Below are positions 25,404 to 36,754 of a stretch of 64,000 bases of DNA, piece by piece. The stretch is from contig CAJJDO010000110.1 of NCBI GenBank assembly GCA_905183005.1, positions 210,094 through 274,093 on the forward strand. The letters run 5' to 3'. A model generated the notes under the pieces. The model did no database searches. It was not told the DNA's origin and was given only the letters and a program-made list of their open reading frames with translations. The stretch comes from Paramecium pentaurelia. Taxonomy: Eukaryota > Ciliophora > Oligohymenophorea > Peniculida > Parameciidae. Numbering within the stretch: position 1 is the first letter of the stretch; the number at the start of each line of letters is the position of its first letter. The position numbers and the translations under genes were made by a program.

Positions 25404-26658
25404 ATGAGAGTAACTATATTGATATTGGCAACTTTAACAATTAGTACTATAGTATAAGACGATGAGGTTCTTATCCAATAATTAGCTGAAAAAATAAAAG
25501 AGAATTTTGAGCAATTATCATAATTAGATATAAGATTACAAACTATTAAATAAGCAAAGTTAAATTAAATTGCTGTATTATAATCAGCTATCTCTGATCA
25601 AAAAGGAGAATGTTATAAGAGAGAATAAGATGTAAAATATAATATAAATTAAATAGGTAGAAGCCAAATAAACAGAAATAGATTTAGCAAATGATTACAT
25701 AAATTGGATGATATTTAATTGGGAGAGCAATAATGATAGAATTAGTCTACTTTCAAATAATGTTTGTGAAAAAAATAATAATTTTTTGTATGAGTTCAAG
25801 AGTGCAAGAGTGTTATTGAGATTAATTGCATATTAAAGAGCAAAATTGTAAGATTAATTATCAAAATCATTGACTTAAGTAAATGAGAACAGAATATCAG
25901 AATTATAATGGATTGTAAATGCTTATAAGGAGTACAGAAAAATGAATATGTTATAAATAAAATAAGAAGATTTTGAATTAAGTGGAACTATTGAATAATT
26001 GATAGAATTGTTAAATTAGATGAAGAAGGAAATATAAGAGGATGTTGTTAATGGATTAAATGGTTAAGTCTAAATTGGAGTTACATTGTCTGAATTCAAG
26101 TTTAGGATTGAAAATGAAAATGATATATTCAATCGACAAATTGAATTATAAGATGATCTCATCACTGTATGATAATTGTTAAATTCTAGCATTTTTAAAA
26201 CTAATTGATTAGCGTATATGATAGAGTTGATAAATGTTAATCTAGATTGAAGGAAATTGAATATACTCTATTAGTAGCTGAAGAAGATTTGAGATACGAT
26301 TAAAAATTGGTTGATGAACATAGATTAATATTATAAGAAGAAATTGAATTATTTGATGGGATGATGAAATATACTTAGAGTGTTATTATTGAAGAACATG
26401 CTAAAGGTAATAATGTGGATAGTAAAAATGAATAATCTGGATAAATATTTAATTTTGATTCGAAGTTAGGGACACACAGAAAATAATAGAGATGGAGTAA
26501 TAGATTTTATATCATTAAAAGAAGTATCTAATGCATAGACATCCTCAGAAGAAGAAGTAAATGATGCACATCAACAAGTACATAATTCTGATTCTAATAA
26601 TAATAGAGGTGATGTATAATTGATTAATTTAAATAGAAAATATAATTTCATTATTTGA
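25404..26658 (+). CDS. Secreted coiled-coil protein, trichocyst-matrix-protein-like
   Basis: The start MRVTILILATLTISTIVQDD is a signal peptide, starting 41 bp after the CHIP stop. The rest is acidic coiled coil (LAEKIKENFEQLSQLDIRL, LIELLNQMKKEIQED, LRYDQKLVDEHRLILQEE) with conserved-looking single Cys residues and VYDRVDKCQSRLKEIEYTL. This is the design of Paramecium trichocyst matrix proteins, which are processed and crystallise in secretory granules. A 23-nt intron (GTATGA...CTAG) near 26168 is clear, and one before VEAKQTEIDLA is likely. The 3' end is uncertain. The first in-frame TGA is at 26656, but the same frame continues protein-like to 26778. Confidence 0.65.
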
Positions 26659-26842
26659 TTTTCTATTTAATAAACAACATATGAAGAAAAAGATTTGGAT
26701 TAGGATTCTTTGTTGTAGAAAAAATAATTAAAGACTCATCAGAGTTATCATAAATTAAAGAAAAGTACTCATAAATGATTTATAAAAATTAAATAAAACT
26801 TATTCCTTATATAATGGAGAATTAATTGTTCATGTTAACAGT

Positions 26843-26914
26843 TCCGGTATAGTCTAGTGGTTAGGATATCAGGTTCTCACCCTGGGGACCCGGGTTCAAT
26901 CCCCGGTATCGGAA
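26843..26914 (+). tRNA. tRNA-Glu (anticodon CTC)
   Basis: A 72-nt cloverleaf. The acceptor stem pairs TCCGGTA with TATCGGA (one G-T pair). The D-arm contains TAGTGGTTAGGAT. The anticodon stem CAGG/CCTG flanks the loop TTCTCAC, so the anticodon is CTC, reading GAG. The T-arm is CCGGG-TTCAATC-CCCGG. The discriminator base is A at 26914. A and B box promoter elements are internal. It has no intron and lies on the plus strand, between two protein genes. Confidence 0.95.
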
Positions 26915-26917
26915 TAA

Positions 26918-26932
26918 TTTTTTATTTTTTTT
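26918..26932 (+). terminator. RNA polymerase III T-run terminator of the tRNA
   Basis: A run of T, beginning four bases after the tRNA discriminator and broken by a single A, fits the short T-run at which RNA polymerase III stops. In such AT-rich DNA a T-run alone is weak evidence. Its position makes it likely. Confidence 0.6.
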
Positions 26933-26993
26933 CTATATATTATTCTTACAAATGAATTAATTTCTTCTTGAAAACTTTTGAAAATTTATTTTT

Positions 26994-28204
26994 ATGAATT
27001 AAAGTTGGAGATAAAAATTTGAGAAAGATAATTAGTATCCAAGACATCCCATGGCTCATAAAAATGGTATTTGTTTATTTTCTAAGATTTAAAAGGTGGT
27101 GTTCATATGAATTAAGAAGATGATACAAAGCTTTTTTAGATTGCAGGAGCAATGATAAAATAAATTGGTTCGAAAATAGCTAAAGGAGATTTCAATTTAG
27201 CTACTATTACAAAACCTATATGTTTAACAGCTCCTAAAACTGCTAATGAATGCATGACATTGTATACATTTATAAACAATAAGTGATCACGACTATGCTA
27301 ATTTATATCTTACGGAAGCTGCAAAATGTAAAGATCCTCTTTAAAGAATGATAATGGTAGTAACAAATGAAATTGCTTATTTACATGGAACACATACTTA
27401 TTTAAGATCATTAGCACCAATTGATCCTATGATTGGAGAGACATGTCAAAAAGTAAAAGAGGATGGAACAGCATTTTATTGTGAATTTATTAAGGCTGAT
27501 CCTCCAACAACATTATATTAAATTTATGGTGATGGTTGGTAAATTTATGGTTCAGAGGAAGTTTTGGCAGAAATTCATCCAACTTTTACATAGATAATTG
27601 GTAAAAATCTTAAACCAAAATATATAAAATTTGCAGATGGAAAATTATATGAAATAAAAGTACCTGGAATGATTATTAATGGTTTAATGAAAGGAGATAG
27701 AATATTAAATAAATTAGATAGTTTCACAATAAAATGTGTATAAGATAAATTAGTAGCTTAAATTAATTTCAGTTATGTATATGAAGGTAGTGCATAAAAG
27801 ATAAAAAATAAATTAATGTTTTGGTCTTAATAATAGAAACCATTATCAGATTTGGTTGATGTGAAAATAAATAAATTAATTAATGTAATAATATTATTAA
27901 AAAGACTGATGATGATGATGAAGATTAAGTATTCACTTTATCAAAAGGATCAGGATCATGGTTATCTCATTTTGAAATGGATGGAGAACTTTTATGGAGA
28001 ATAGATGATCCTATATAACCATGGAAAGAACCAACCTATATACTACCAAGTGATTCAATATTTAGAGAAGATAAAGAATTAATGTTGAAAGGTGATGATG
28101 AAACAGCTCAAAGGTATTTATTATATTTAAATTATTAAAGTTCTCGTAATAAGATTGAGGAACTTGGATAAAAAGATTAGAATCTAAGAAAAAAGAGGAA
28201 ATGA
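26994..28204 (+). CDS. Oxysterol-binding-protein-related protein (ORP lipid-transfer domain)
   Basis: The protein is about 370 residues with no PH domain. FNLATITKPICLTAPKTANE begins the ORD. YANLYLTEAAKCKDPLQRMI and SLAPIDPMIGETCQ are the blocks that pack the sterol/PI4P pocket. The C-terminus WKEPTYILPSDSIFREDKEL followed by QRSSRNKIEEL matches the ORP tail (LPxTDSRxRxD). The usual EQVSHHPP signature is replaced by EFIKADPPTTLYQ, so the paired His that binds PI4P phosphate is missing. Introns include one of 20 nt at 27885-27904, one of 22 nt before TFDHDYAN, and one near the 3' end. It probably transfers lipid between membranes, with altered head-group choice. Confidence 0.8.
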
Positions 28205-28308
28205 GATATAATTGATTAAATGTAAAGTAAGATGAATTCTAATCATTATAATTATTCTTTCATTATTATTTTTTTTCAATTGTTATCATATTTTCTATTG
28301 TAAGTATA

Positions 28309-28317
<9 letters not shown>

Positions 28318-28340
<23 letters not shown>
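28318..28340. repeat. TA dinucleotide microsatellite
   Basis: An uninterrupted alternating TA run of about 20 bp lies in the 155-bp space between the ORP stop and the TLDc gene start. It is intergenic with no evident function. Confidence 0.8.
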
Positions 28341-28359
28341 CATAAAATTAATCAAAATA

Positions 28360-30225
28360 ATGGGTAATTGTGTGACAAACAGAACAAAAATATAAACTAA
28401 TCTTGAGAAACCTTAGAAGTTGTATATTCATTAAGCATTCATGAGATAAACACTTACAAATCCAGAGTATAGTTTATTATGAAAATTGTTAGATCTCGTA
28501 AATAACTATTGTTATTTGAAGACAATTTCATTGAGATGTTTGATGAAAGTCTTATTTTTGGATAAAGCATGTATTGGTTTTTGTTAGGTCTGCAAAATAA
28601 TGAATAGAAGGGAATTGAATATGAAACAATGCTCTAAATATCAGAGGTATTTGTTTTGGGTAAATCAGAAAATGAAATATTAAGATTACCAAATAGAGTT
28701 TCGTTAATTGTATTAATAGTTTCATTGTTTGGTAATTTGAATATTAAGGATGCTATAAAATAATTTGCATCTTTAGAAATTACTTATTTATAGACAACAA
28801 AATGTATGCAAGTGTTTATTAATATGATGTTAAGAAAATAGAATCTTAATGAATAACCTATAAAAGCATTTATAGATTCAATTTTCTAAAAAGTTAATGG
28901 TAATGTTTCAATTTTGTAGTTAATTAAATTCTTTGATAATTACATGTCATAATTAGAAGAGATTGTTGAAGATTATTATTACAATAAATTTCTAGGAGAA
29001 TAAAAATTATTTCGTAATCCTTAATTATAACATCCATCTCATATATTAAATTAAGAATGGATAGCATTTATGTATTTGAGTTTCCTGAATAAAGATAGTA
29101 ATAAATTAGAATTACTATATTCTACTAATGTTCATGAACGAAACTTTGAATTATTATCTCATCTACTTATAGAATGTTAAACAAGTGTATTATTCTTAAT
29201 TTAATGTGAAGAAGGAAATCGTAAATATATTTTTGGAGCATACACAAATTTTGAATGGAAAGATGATGCTCAACCTAATGGTAGTAAAGAAGATTGTATA
29301 TTTTAAATGTTACCCTAATTTAAAGTTTACAAAACTAAAAATGATAAATTTACTAGATCATAATGTACTTACTTAAATTCAAAACATTCTGAATTAAAAT
29401 AAGGAATTGGATTTGGTGGAGAATTAGCTAAAGAATTTAGAGTCTTTCTAAATTAAGATCTACTTAATGTATCATGTAAAAATCATGATAAAACTTATGA
29501 ACCTGGAGAATTGATGCCTCTAAAATAAGCTAAGGTATCTATTCTAGAAGTTTGGACTATTTAATAGATATAAGGTACTACCTAATTTAAAGATTTAATA
29601 TATTAAAAAATAGATGAATAAATTGAATTTGAAGAATTCGAAAATCCATTAGTTCATTTAGATGAAGATATCAGTTCATATAGATCTGGTGATCATCCAT
29701 CACTTAATGATTCTATTCATTAATTAAAGGAGAAAGATTCATGTGATTGGGAAGGAGAAAGTTAAAGTGGATTTGAAGAAGAAATAATTATTAGAGGGGA
29801 TGGATTTGAAGAAGTTAAGAAAAATGAATAAGGATTCGAAGTTATTCCTTTAAATGAAGCAAGTGTATATAAATTTAAGTATATTTAATTTAGATCAATA
29901 AAAAAAGTACAAAGGTGTAAAATTTAGAAAAGTTACCTTAACCACCATAACATGAAGATAATTAATTTGAAGAAGTTTTGATCAAAACATCTGAATCTAT
30001 GGATTCTTCTGCACTTCAAATGGTTTATAATGTTGTTTCAGGAACATTTGGTTAAGCTGAATCTGATGATAAGTATATTTATTATTAATCATAAGTTGGA
30101 ATGGTGATAACTCAGATTGGAAAGGTAATGGATCAGCTACAGGTAAACCTAATAGAGTTCAATTAAGTAAAGATTTAGCTACAATTACTGAAGATCTAAA
30201 GGAATCCACAAATACATAATATTGA
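28360..30225 (+). CDS. TLDc-domain protein with N-myristoylation-like start
   Basis: The protein is about 600 residues. The start MGNCVTNRT has the Gly2/Cys4 pattern of a myristoylated and palmitoylated protein. A 26-nt intron near 28470 joins the helical N-terminal part (FEDNFIEMFDESLIFGQ). The TLDc domain occupies the middle: TSVLFLIQCEEGNRKYIFGA, DCIFQMLPQFKVYK, GIGFGGELAKEFRVFLNQDL, then FEPGELMP-like TYEPGELMPLKQAKVSILEVW. TLDc proteins bind and regulate the V-ATPase. The tail is acidic, with more short introns near 29875-30090 whose edges are uncertain. It ends in LKESTNTQY. It converges with the sorting-nexin gene (58 bp between stops). Confidence 0.8.
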
Positions 30226-30283
30226 TTATATTAAAATAATATATATTTAATATACTAAAGTTAAAAAAAATCAATTAATAAAC

Positions 30284-32087
30284 TCATTTTACATATATCT
30301 ATTTTTAATAAGATATTTTATATTCTTCATATTCTTAAATTAAGAAATCCCAATTTTGAAGCTATTAATAAAATAATTTATTACTTAATTATTAGTATAA
30401 CATCTCATATTATCTAAATAATATTAAATTTCATTAAGTAGTTTATCAGTTTCTATAATGAATTGTTATTCATATTATTCATTAAATTTATTTAACATAT
30501 AAACATATTGATCTCTTTTTTCATCTACATAGAATGTATCTTTTGGTAACATAATCTCTTTGGCATATCTCAAATCAGTAAAACATTTATTTATATCAAC
30601 CTTAAGTTATTATTCTTAATTCAATCCCCATTTTTATAAATCCTCTAAATTTATATTTAATTCACATTTACTTATTAAAAATAATTCTTCCTTTCTTTTT
30701 TCAAGAAGATTGAATTCATTTGAAAAATTTTAAAAAGTTTCTAAAAGATTTGTTCTCAATTCAGTTAATTATTATCTTGAATTCTTGAATTTAACTAAAG
30801 TTATTAATAAGACATCCATGATTTATTTTGTTGATCTTAATACAAAATCTTTTTAAGTTTGCTATCTAAATATTGAATTCAAATTACAAAATATGTTTTA
30901 ATCATACATAAAGCTTTTCCAAATTCTTAAGCTTCTGTATATGATGGAAGTGAATTACACAAAGATTAAATCATTTCTATTGAGTAACCAAGACTTTATT
31001 AACCTTTATAAGTGAATTCAGCAAATTATTCTAAATATTTTTATATGATTTCATAATTTGCTTATTCTCCATTTAAATATACTTAATAATCTTTATATTT
31101 TTGATATTGAGTTTGATTGAATTAAAAAGTAAGAGTACCAGTTTTAGTTTGTTTTTAATTTAAATTGTATTATTTTTATAGAGTTTGTTCTTTGTAAAAT
31201 TTCAATTAAAATTGTTTTGAATTATCTTCATTTAAAAATAGTAAACTTGAAAACAATGTTCTAACAATAGGTTTTTTGTTATATATTTATAGGAATACCT
31301 ATAATATGATAAAATGGATATTACATTTAAGACTTTGATAATATTTTATTGTTCTTTCATAATAATATCATAGTCATTGATATCATTATAAGGAAAGGAA
31401 GGAATCTAAATAATAAAATAATTTACAATATATTCTGGAAAAGCTGCTGATAGTATGTTTCTAAGTTGAATAAAATCTTGAAGTGTTCTTTTTACCTTCC
31501 ATTCCATTGGGAATATTTGAATTGGAAATACAATAGATTTTGAAAAGAAATCTAGAATACCACCTCCTTCTTGAATGGGACTTGATTGTTATTAGAATAA
31601 AATACGGACTGATATCAAATTAGAGTTCAATGTTTTCATCAATAAAAAAATACATTTATTTACAATTGATTGTCTTTTCAAATTGAATCAAGGATATTTT
31701 ATCAGTCTAAAGATAAATTAATAAAATAATATACTATTTTAATGGATTCCAAAGTTTATTTTTTGACAAAAGTATCTCTATCAATAATTTGAATTTGATC
31801 AGAAATGTCTGGAGAATCAAGTTCAACTATTTGATATGAATTTGATAATTGTTCTTTTTCTATATAATAATTATATTTTCTTACTCTCTTATTGATATAA
31901 TTAGATGATTTTCAATAATTCTTCATAGGTCCATTAAGTTAAATCTTAACCTAAAGAATAAAAAATGATTTGAACCTTTATTGGGTTCTTTGAGTAAAAC
32001 AAAGTCCTCAAAATCATCTTGATTATAACCCTTGTTTATGATTTCATCGACTAATAACTATTACTCTTTTGTAAATGCTTAATTCAT
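30284..32087 (-). CDS. PX-domain sorting nexin (SNX/Vps5-like, probable BAR C-terminus)
   Basis: The protein is about 570 residues, starting MNQAFTKEQQLLVDEIINK. An unstructured N-terminal part (SYQIVELDSPDISDQIQ) leads into a PX-like domain. Its core is SIVFPIQIFPMEWKVKRTLQ, then DFIQLRNILSAAFPEYI and IPSFPYNDIND, matching the phosphoinositide-binding fold of sorting nexins. The C-terminal 300 residues are long Lys/Gln-rich helices ending WDFLIQEYEEYKISYQKQ, as in a BAR domain. Introns of 25, 25, 28 and 25 nt were needed in the first 400 bp. It likely works in endosome tubulation or the retromer. The stop lies just past a 23-nt intron. Confidence 0.7.
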
Positions 32088-32097
32088 AATTAATAAA

Positions 32098-32934
32098 TCA
32101 AAATCCGTATTAAATTTTCTTATCATAAAATCTCTTATATATTTGACTATTGAACATAATTGCTACAACTGCTGCCATAAAGGGAGTACATGTGAATACC
32201 CATAAGAATCCAAATCTACCCCAAGTACCATCCTAAATACATTCAAATAATTCCAAACTTAATAATATTTTTTATCTAAGAATACCTAAAAGCAAATGCT
32301 GGATTAAAAAGTGATTGTCCTTCTGATGCCAAAACACGAGCTGCTCCAAATCCTAATGTCACAACAAGAGCATGTTCTAATTTATCATCTGAGAATCTCA
32401 AGTAATCATCTTGTTACAATACCAATACTATCATAAATAACATGGATCCAAATAATTCTCCTTCAACTGACTATTTACTTAATGAATATATTTTAATACT
32501 CCAATTAAATTATCACCAATTTTAGCATCTAAATATGGTGCATTAGTGAAATCTTATAAAACAAAGAAACACACCATTGCACCTAATAGACTACCACCAA
32601 CTTAACCAATAACATTAAACATAAATTCTTAGAATCCAATTCTAGCCATAAGTAAATCAATGAAGCTAACAGCAGGATTGAATACAGTTAAACGATCAGT
32701 CATAAGTACACTTAAGAAGAATATGACTAAGATTGCCATGTTATTGCCTGATGATGCTAAAATACCATAAGTAAAAATGAATGATCCAATAGATGCAATA
32801 ATAGTTGATTTGATAATTGTTTATTTTTCCAAATGAGTACCAGATAATTATCCAACAGATGGTGATGATTCAAATCTAGTGTAAGCTGCTTAAGATTCTC
32901 CTTCCACATTCACATCACTTTCGAATCTTTACAT
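32098..32934 (-). CDS. Aquaporin / MIP-family channel
   Basis: The protein is about 265 residues. The N-terminus MQRFESDVNVEGESQAAYTR is cytosolic. Membrane helices follow (STIIASIGSFIFTYGILA, AILVIFFLSVLM). The first NPA box is TVFNPAVSFIDLL, and FMFNVIGQVGGSLLGAMVCF is the Gly-rich third helix. The second box is SLFNPAFAFSLELF, followed by GRFGFLWVFTCTPFMAAVVA. Two NPA boxes at the right spacing identify the family. The residue after the second NPA is Phe rather than the usual Arg of the selectivity filter. A 28-nt intron follows the second NPA box. The gene ends 11 bp before the sorting-nexin start. Confidence 0.85.
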
Positions 32935-33265
32935 ATTTATATATTATTTATAATAATTCCATAAAAACATAAATCAAAACCATCAATTTGAGTTATTATA
33001 CTTCTAAATTAAAGTATTCCTAATTATTAATAACTTTTTAACAATTTCAATTCATTATTTCATTCTAATAAATAATATCCTTCAATTTCTATATCAATAT
33101 CTATATAATAAAATCATTTTTATAAGTAATTTCAACTATAATGATTCTAATAATGAACTATACATTAATATTCGTTATCATATTTCATATATATAAATAT
33201 TAATAATAACTTATTTCTTTATATCCTATTTACCTATATATTTTATTATTTATTTTATTATTCCG
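32935..33265. other. AT-rich divergent intergenic region
   Basis: 331 bp lie between the aquaporin start (minus) and a coiled-coil gene start (plus). No frame of interest is seen. It presumably holds two divergent promoters. Confidence 0.5.
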
Positions 33266-35243
33266 ATGCTTTCTTATCATAATTTAGCACAAAGTGATTA
33301 TCAAAAGGAAAAGGATATTCCAGTTACAAATCCCTTACATAAACCAAAACAAAATAGCCTCAATATCTTAACTTCTCCTGTGCCTCACCCCTTTAACACA
33401 TTACTCCCATCCAATCTGTAATCTTGATTTTCTTACTTTCTATAGTCTATAACACCAACCACTTGATAATGATCGACATTCGTAAACATATAATCATTCT
33501 TAGATAAAGGTCCAATCTCTCCCAAAAAGAACAATCATATAATTATATCCAAACCTAAATCAATCCTCAAGAATAAATGTTACTTGAATAATAGTAACAT
33601 TTGATGGATCAAGGAGAGGATTTAAAGTAAACATATAATTTATTTTTATTCAGATCCCAAAATAAGAAATTAGTGTTCGAGAACAACTCACTTAAAAAAT
33701 TGGTGGAGTAACTCTAGTTGGAATTGTACATATATGTATCTATACCTTCTAGGTCATCTTATAAGATTCAGAAATCATAGGAACAAGAAATGATATCCAA
33801 ATTAGACTATTAAGAAGAAATGATTGTCAAACTTAAATCAGAAGTCAGAAGAAAAGCAGATCTTATATAAGAAAATTAATTTAAATTAAATGAACTAGAA
33901 AGATTACAAAATAAATTAGAAGAATATTCAGGCTTAACTAAAAAATATTAAGAATAAATTTTATTAATTTAAGAATTTAAAGAATAACTTCAAGATCAAA
34001 GTAGATAATTATCTTAATATCAAAATACAGAAATTGAGAATCATAATCTTAAAGAATATATAGAAGCATATAAATAATAATTAAGAGACAAAGATGTTAA
34101 AATATAACAATAAAGAGAATAATAAGAATAATTATATTCAGATAATAAAAAAATGAAAACTACTTTAGATATGCTTAATTTTGAATTCAAAAAAGCATAA
34201 GATAATTATAATGAAGCCCTACATAGAGCTACTATTTAAAATACAGATTTATAAGGATAATTAAGTTTATTCTAAAAAAACTTAGCCAACTAAGCTCATT
34301 AAATTGAATTACAAAAATAATAGGTTAAATAACTAGAACTTAAAGAAAAGGAATTATATAGTACTAAAAATCAATATCTAAAATTAGATGAAAAGTTTTA
34401 AGCTTAAACACAATAAACCATTAAATGTAACATTTTAAACTTAATATTTAGAAACTAAAGAAATTGACAAACTTCTTATGACTTTAAAAAATGGTAAATA
34501 AGAATATTTGAATTTACAATAAAAATTAATGCATTTAGAATAAGAAAATAAGAGATTATCTGAATAATCTTTATAATAATCTAAATCTAAAAATTAACTT
34601 GAATTATAATGTTAATAATTAGATTAAGAATTAATTAAAAAATAAGGAAATCTAGACTCTGTCTAATTAAAATATATGGAATTGAAATCAAACTTAGAAA
34701 AATATCAAGGATAAATATAAGCAATGGAAAATGAACTCAAAAAGAAAGATACAATTATACTCAATTTGGAATAATAACTGTAAACCTAAAAAGGATAACT
34801 AGAATAAATATCACATATTGATACATAAAACAAAAGTGAAATTAATCATAATTTTGCAAAAATGAAAGAAATGCATAATGATCTTATTTTGTATGAAAAA
34901 TAAGTAAAATAAATATTATCAGGTAATAATAATCATATAAATTAAAGAAAATTATTAACTAAAATAATAAAATCAGATCATCTCAGAGAGGAATGGCTAA
35001 TAAGAAAATGAAATGAAAAAGATGAGAGTAATTTATCATATTTTATTTTAGGAATAAATAATACAATAAGATAATCGTATTAGATTGTTAGAAAATGAAT
35101 TGCATAACTATACTTTTTAATAAAAATTGAATATAGCTAGACCTATTTAATCTTCAGAAAAAGGATTCCAAAATCAATTTCCTTCTTCTCAACAAAATAC
35201 ACCTCAAGGATCATTTAATAACCAAATCAGTTAGTATAAATGA
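33266..35243 (+). CDS. Long coiled-coil protein
   Basis: The start MLSYHNLAQSDYQKEKDIP is followed by Pro-rich segments (LTSPVPHPFNTLL). About 500 residues of Gln/Lys/Glu coiled coil begin near 33650 (FENNSLKKLVEQL, EEMIVKLKSEVRRKADLIQE, LNELERLQNKLEEYSGLTKK, EKELYSTKNQYLKLDEKF). The end, FPSSQQNTPQGSF to SQYK, is low-complexity. Introns of about 25-31 nt are needed near 33421 and 33630, and probably near 34425 and 35030. There is no membrane segment, signal peptide or enzyme motif. Basal-body and axonemal coiled-coil proteins look like this, but the family is not recognised. Confidence 0.75.
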
Positions 35244-35572
35244 TTATCTAAAAATTTTAGGTTTTATGTATATATATTTATTAATAATCCTTCTTATTTA
35301 TATCCTCATTTAATAATGAAAATAAATTATCCAAGAATTTCCTAGATAATCTTGTTTATGAATCATAAGTAAAATGTAAATGGTTAAGATAATTAATCAA
35401 TCACATAGTTAAAAAGACATGAAATTATATATTAAATGAAGTAAGCATACTTAGTATATATATTTCAAAAAATAAATTTAATATAGCATCTTCAAAAATA
35501 TTTTTTGTGATCAATCAAAATTGAAAATATCAATAATTTTATTATTATTATTTCTTTATTTTTAATAAAATA
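35244..35572. other. AT-rich intergenic region
   Basis: 329 bp with no coding frame. The last ~25 bp before the next ATG (a TTTCTTTATTTTTAATAAAATA-type stretch in two parts) recur just upstream of the second IFT54 gene at 39178, so at least the core 5' flank was duplicated with the gene. Confidence 0.5.
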
Positions 35573-36238
35573 ATGGGAGATTTTTGGAAACCTACAGCTG
35601 AATTATATAGTGCTTTATTTGAAAAGCCAAAAATGTCATAGAAATTACTGGAAAAACCTCCATTCAAATATATTTTTGATATTATTATGGAAACAACTAA
35701 ATAAACAGGTTTCAAATTTAAATTTACATTAGGTTATGCAAAAGGTCTATATACAAATGATGAATTAGATGGAAATTCATATGATAATAAAGACAAGAAA
35801 CTTTTATTTTTATAAAAAATTATAGATTTAACATAAATGATGTTGAAAGAAGAAATTGCAGCTAAACCTACTTTAATAGTAATTGGTTTAGAACCAGAGA
35901 ATACAAATTTTTTATTATAAACAATTTATAGAGCAGCTGTGAGTGGTAAAAATAGTAAAATTTATGTAGAATAGGTATAACTTATATATAAGATTTAGGT
36001 ATTAGCAAAGATAGGAGCATGTCCTAAAGAAATAGGTTAAGTTCAAGAACATAATAAAAAACCAGAATAGTTAAATTCTATCAATAATTTATAACCATAA
36101 TCAATTATAGAATAATAACAGTAATTAATATATGGGTTAGAAAATGAAATAAAATAGAAAGATGCAATAATTATTAATTTAGAATAATAAATTTAGGCAT
36201 TAAAATCATAATTAAAATAAATTACGAAAGAAGCTTGA
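35573..36238 (+). CDS. Short IFT54-like paralogue (N-terminal CH-like domain plus short coiled coil)
   Basis: MGDFWKPTAELYSALFEKPK, LLEKPPFKYIFDIIMETTKQ and TGFKFKFTLGYAKGLYTNDE form the N-terminal microtubule/tubulin-binding domain of IFT54 (TRAF3IP1), nearly identical to the copy at 39178. Divergence starts at KPTLIVIGLEPEN, where the other copy has KPGKIAAGLEPEN. After AVSGKNSKIYVEQ and a 24-nt intron the protein changes. The long Pro/Gln/Lys linker and the IFT20-binding coiled coil of IFT54 are absent. Instead there is a short tail (LIYGLENEIKQKDAIIINLE) ending ITKEA. It has about 210 residues against about 460 for the full copy. It may be a specialised paralogue or a decaying duplicate. 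Confidence 0.75.
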
Positions 36239-36754
36239 AAATTAAGTTAAACGAATTTAAACAAAACTTAATATGAAATATATAAAATACTTAAGTTTTT
36301 ATTAAATATATAAAATTGAAGATTCTATATTTTTATCAATTATTTTCAAAATATTCCAATAATAATATATTTCATTTCAAATTAAATTGCAAACAAGAAA
36401 TATTTAAAATACTAACATAATTGTAATAAAAATTTGTAATCAATCTATAGTGGAATATATTTTTACTATTTTTATATCATTAATAATAATAGTTAAATCT
36501 CTTTTTAATGATAATATAATATATATAAATTTATCTTATTATGCTATTATAAATATTAAATAAGATATCAATAATTTATTAAAACAAGATCCATCCTTTA
36601 AAGAAGAATACTATAGATTACTTATCAATAAAATATACCTTTATGATCCTTAATAATCAAATCAAATAAAATATATGATAATTTAAAATTATATAAAAAA
36701 TAAATATAGATACTTGATAATATTAATTTTTATAGCTATTATTATTTTAAAAAG
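36239..36754 (+). other. Intergenic region with a possible ATG-less small membrane-protein frame
   Basis: From about 36425 to 36774 one frame reads TIFISLIIIVKSLFNDNIIY, KQDPSFKEEYYRLLINKIYL, then a hydrophobic end YLIILIFIAIIILKRCKNN before TGA. It has a membrane segment at each end, but I see no start codon, so it may be chance or a remnant. Most of it (from 36475) is repeated after the N at 37574. Confidence 0.25.
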
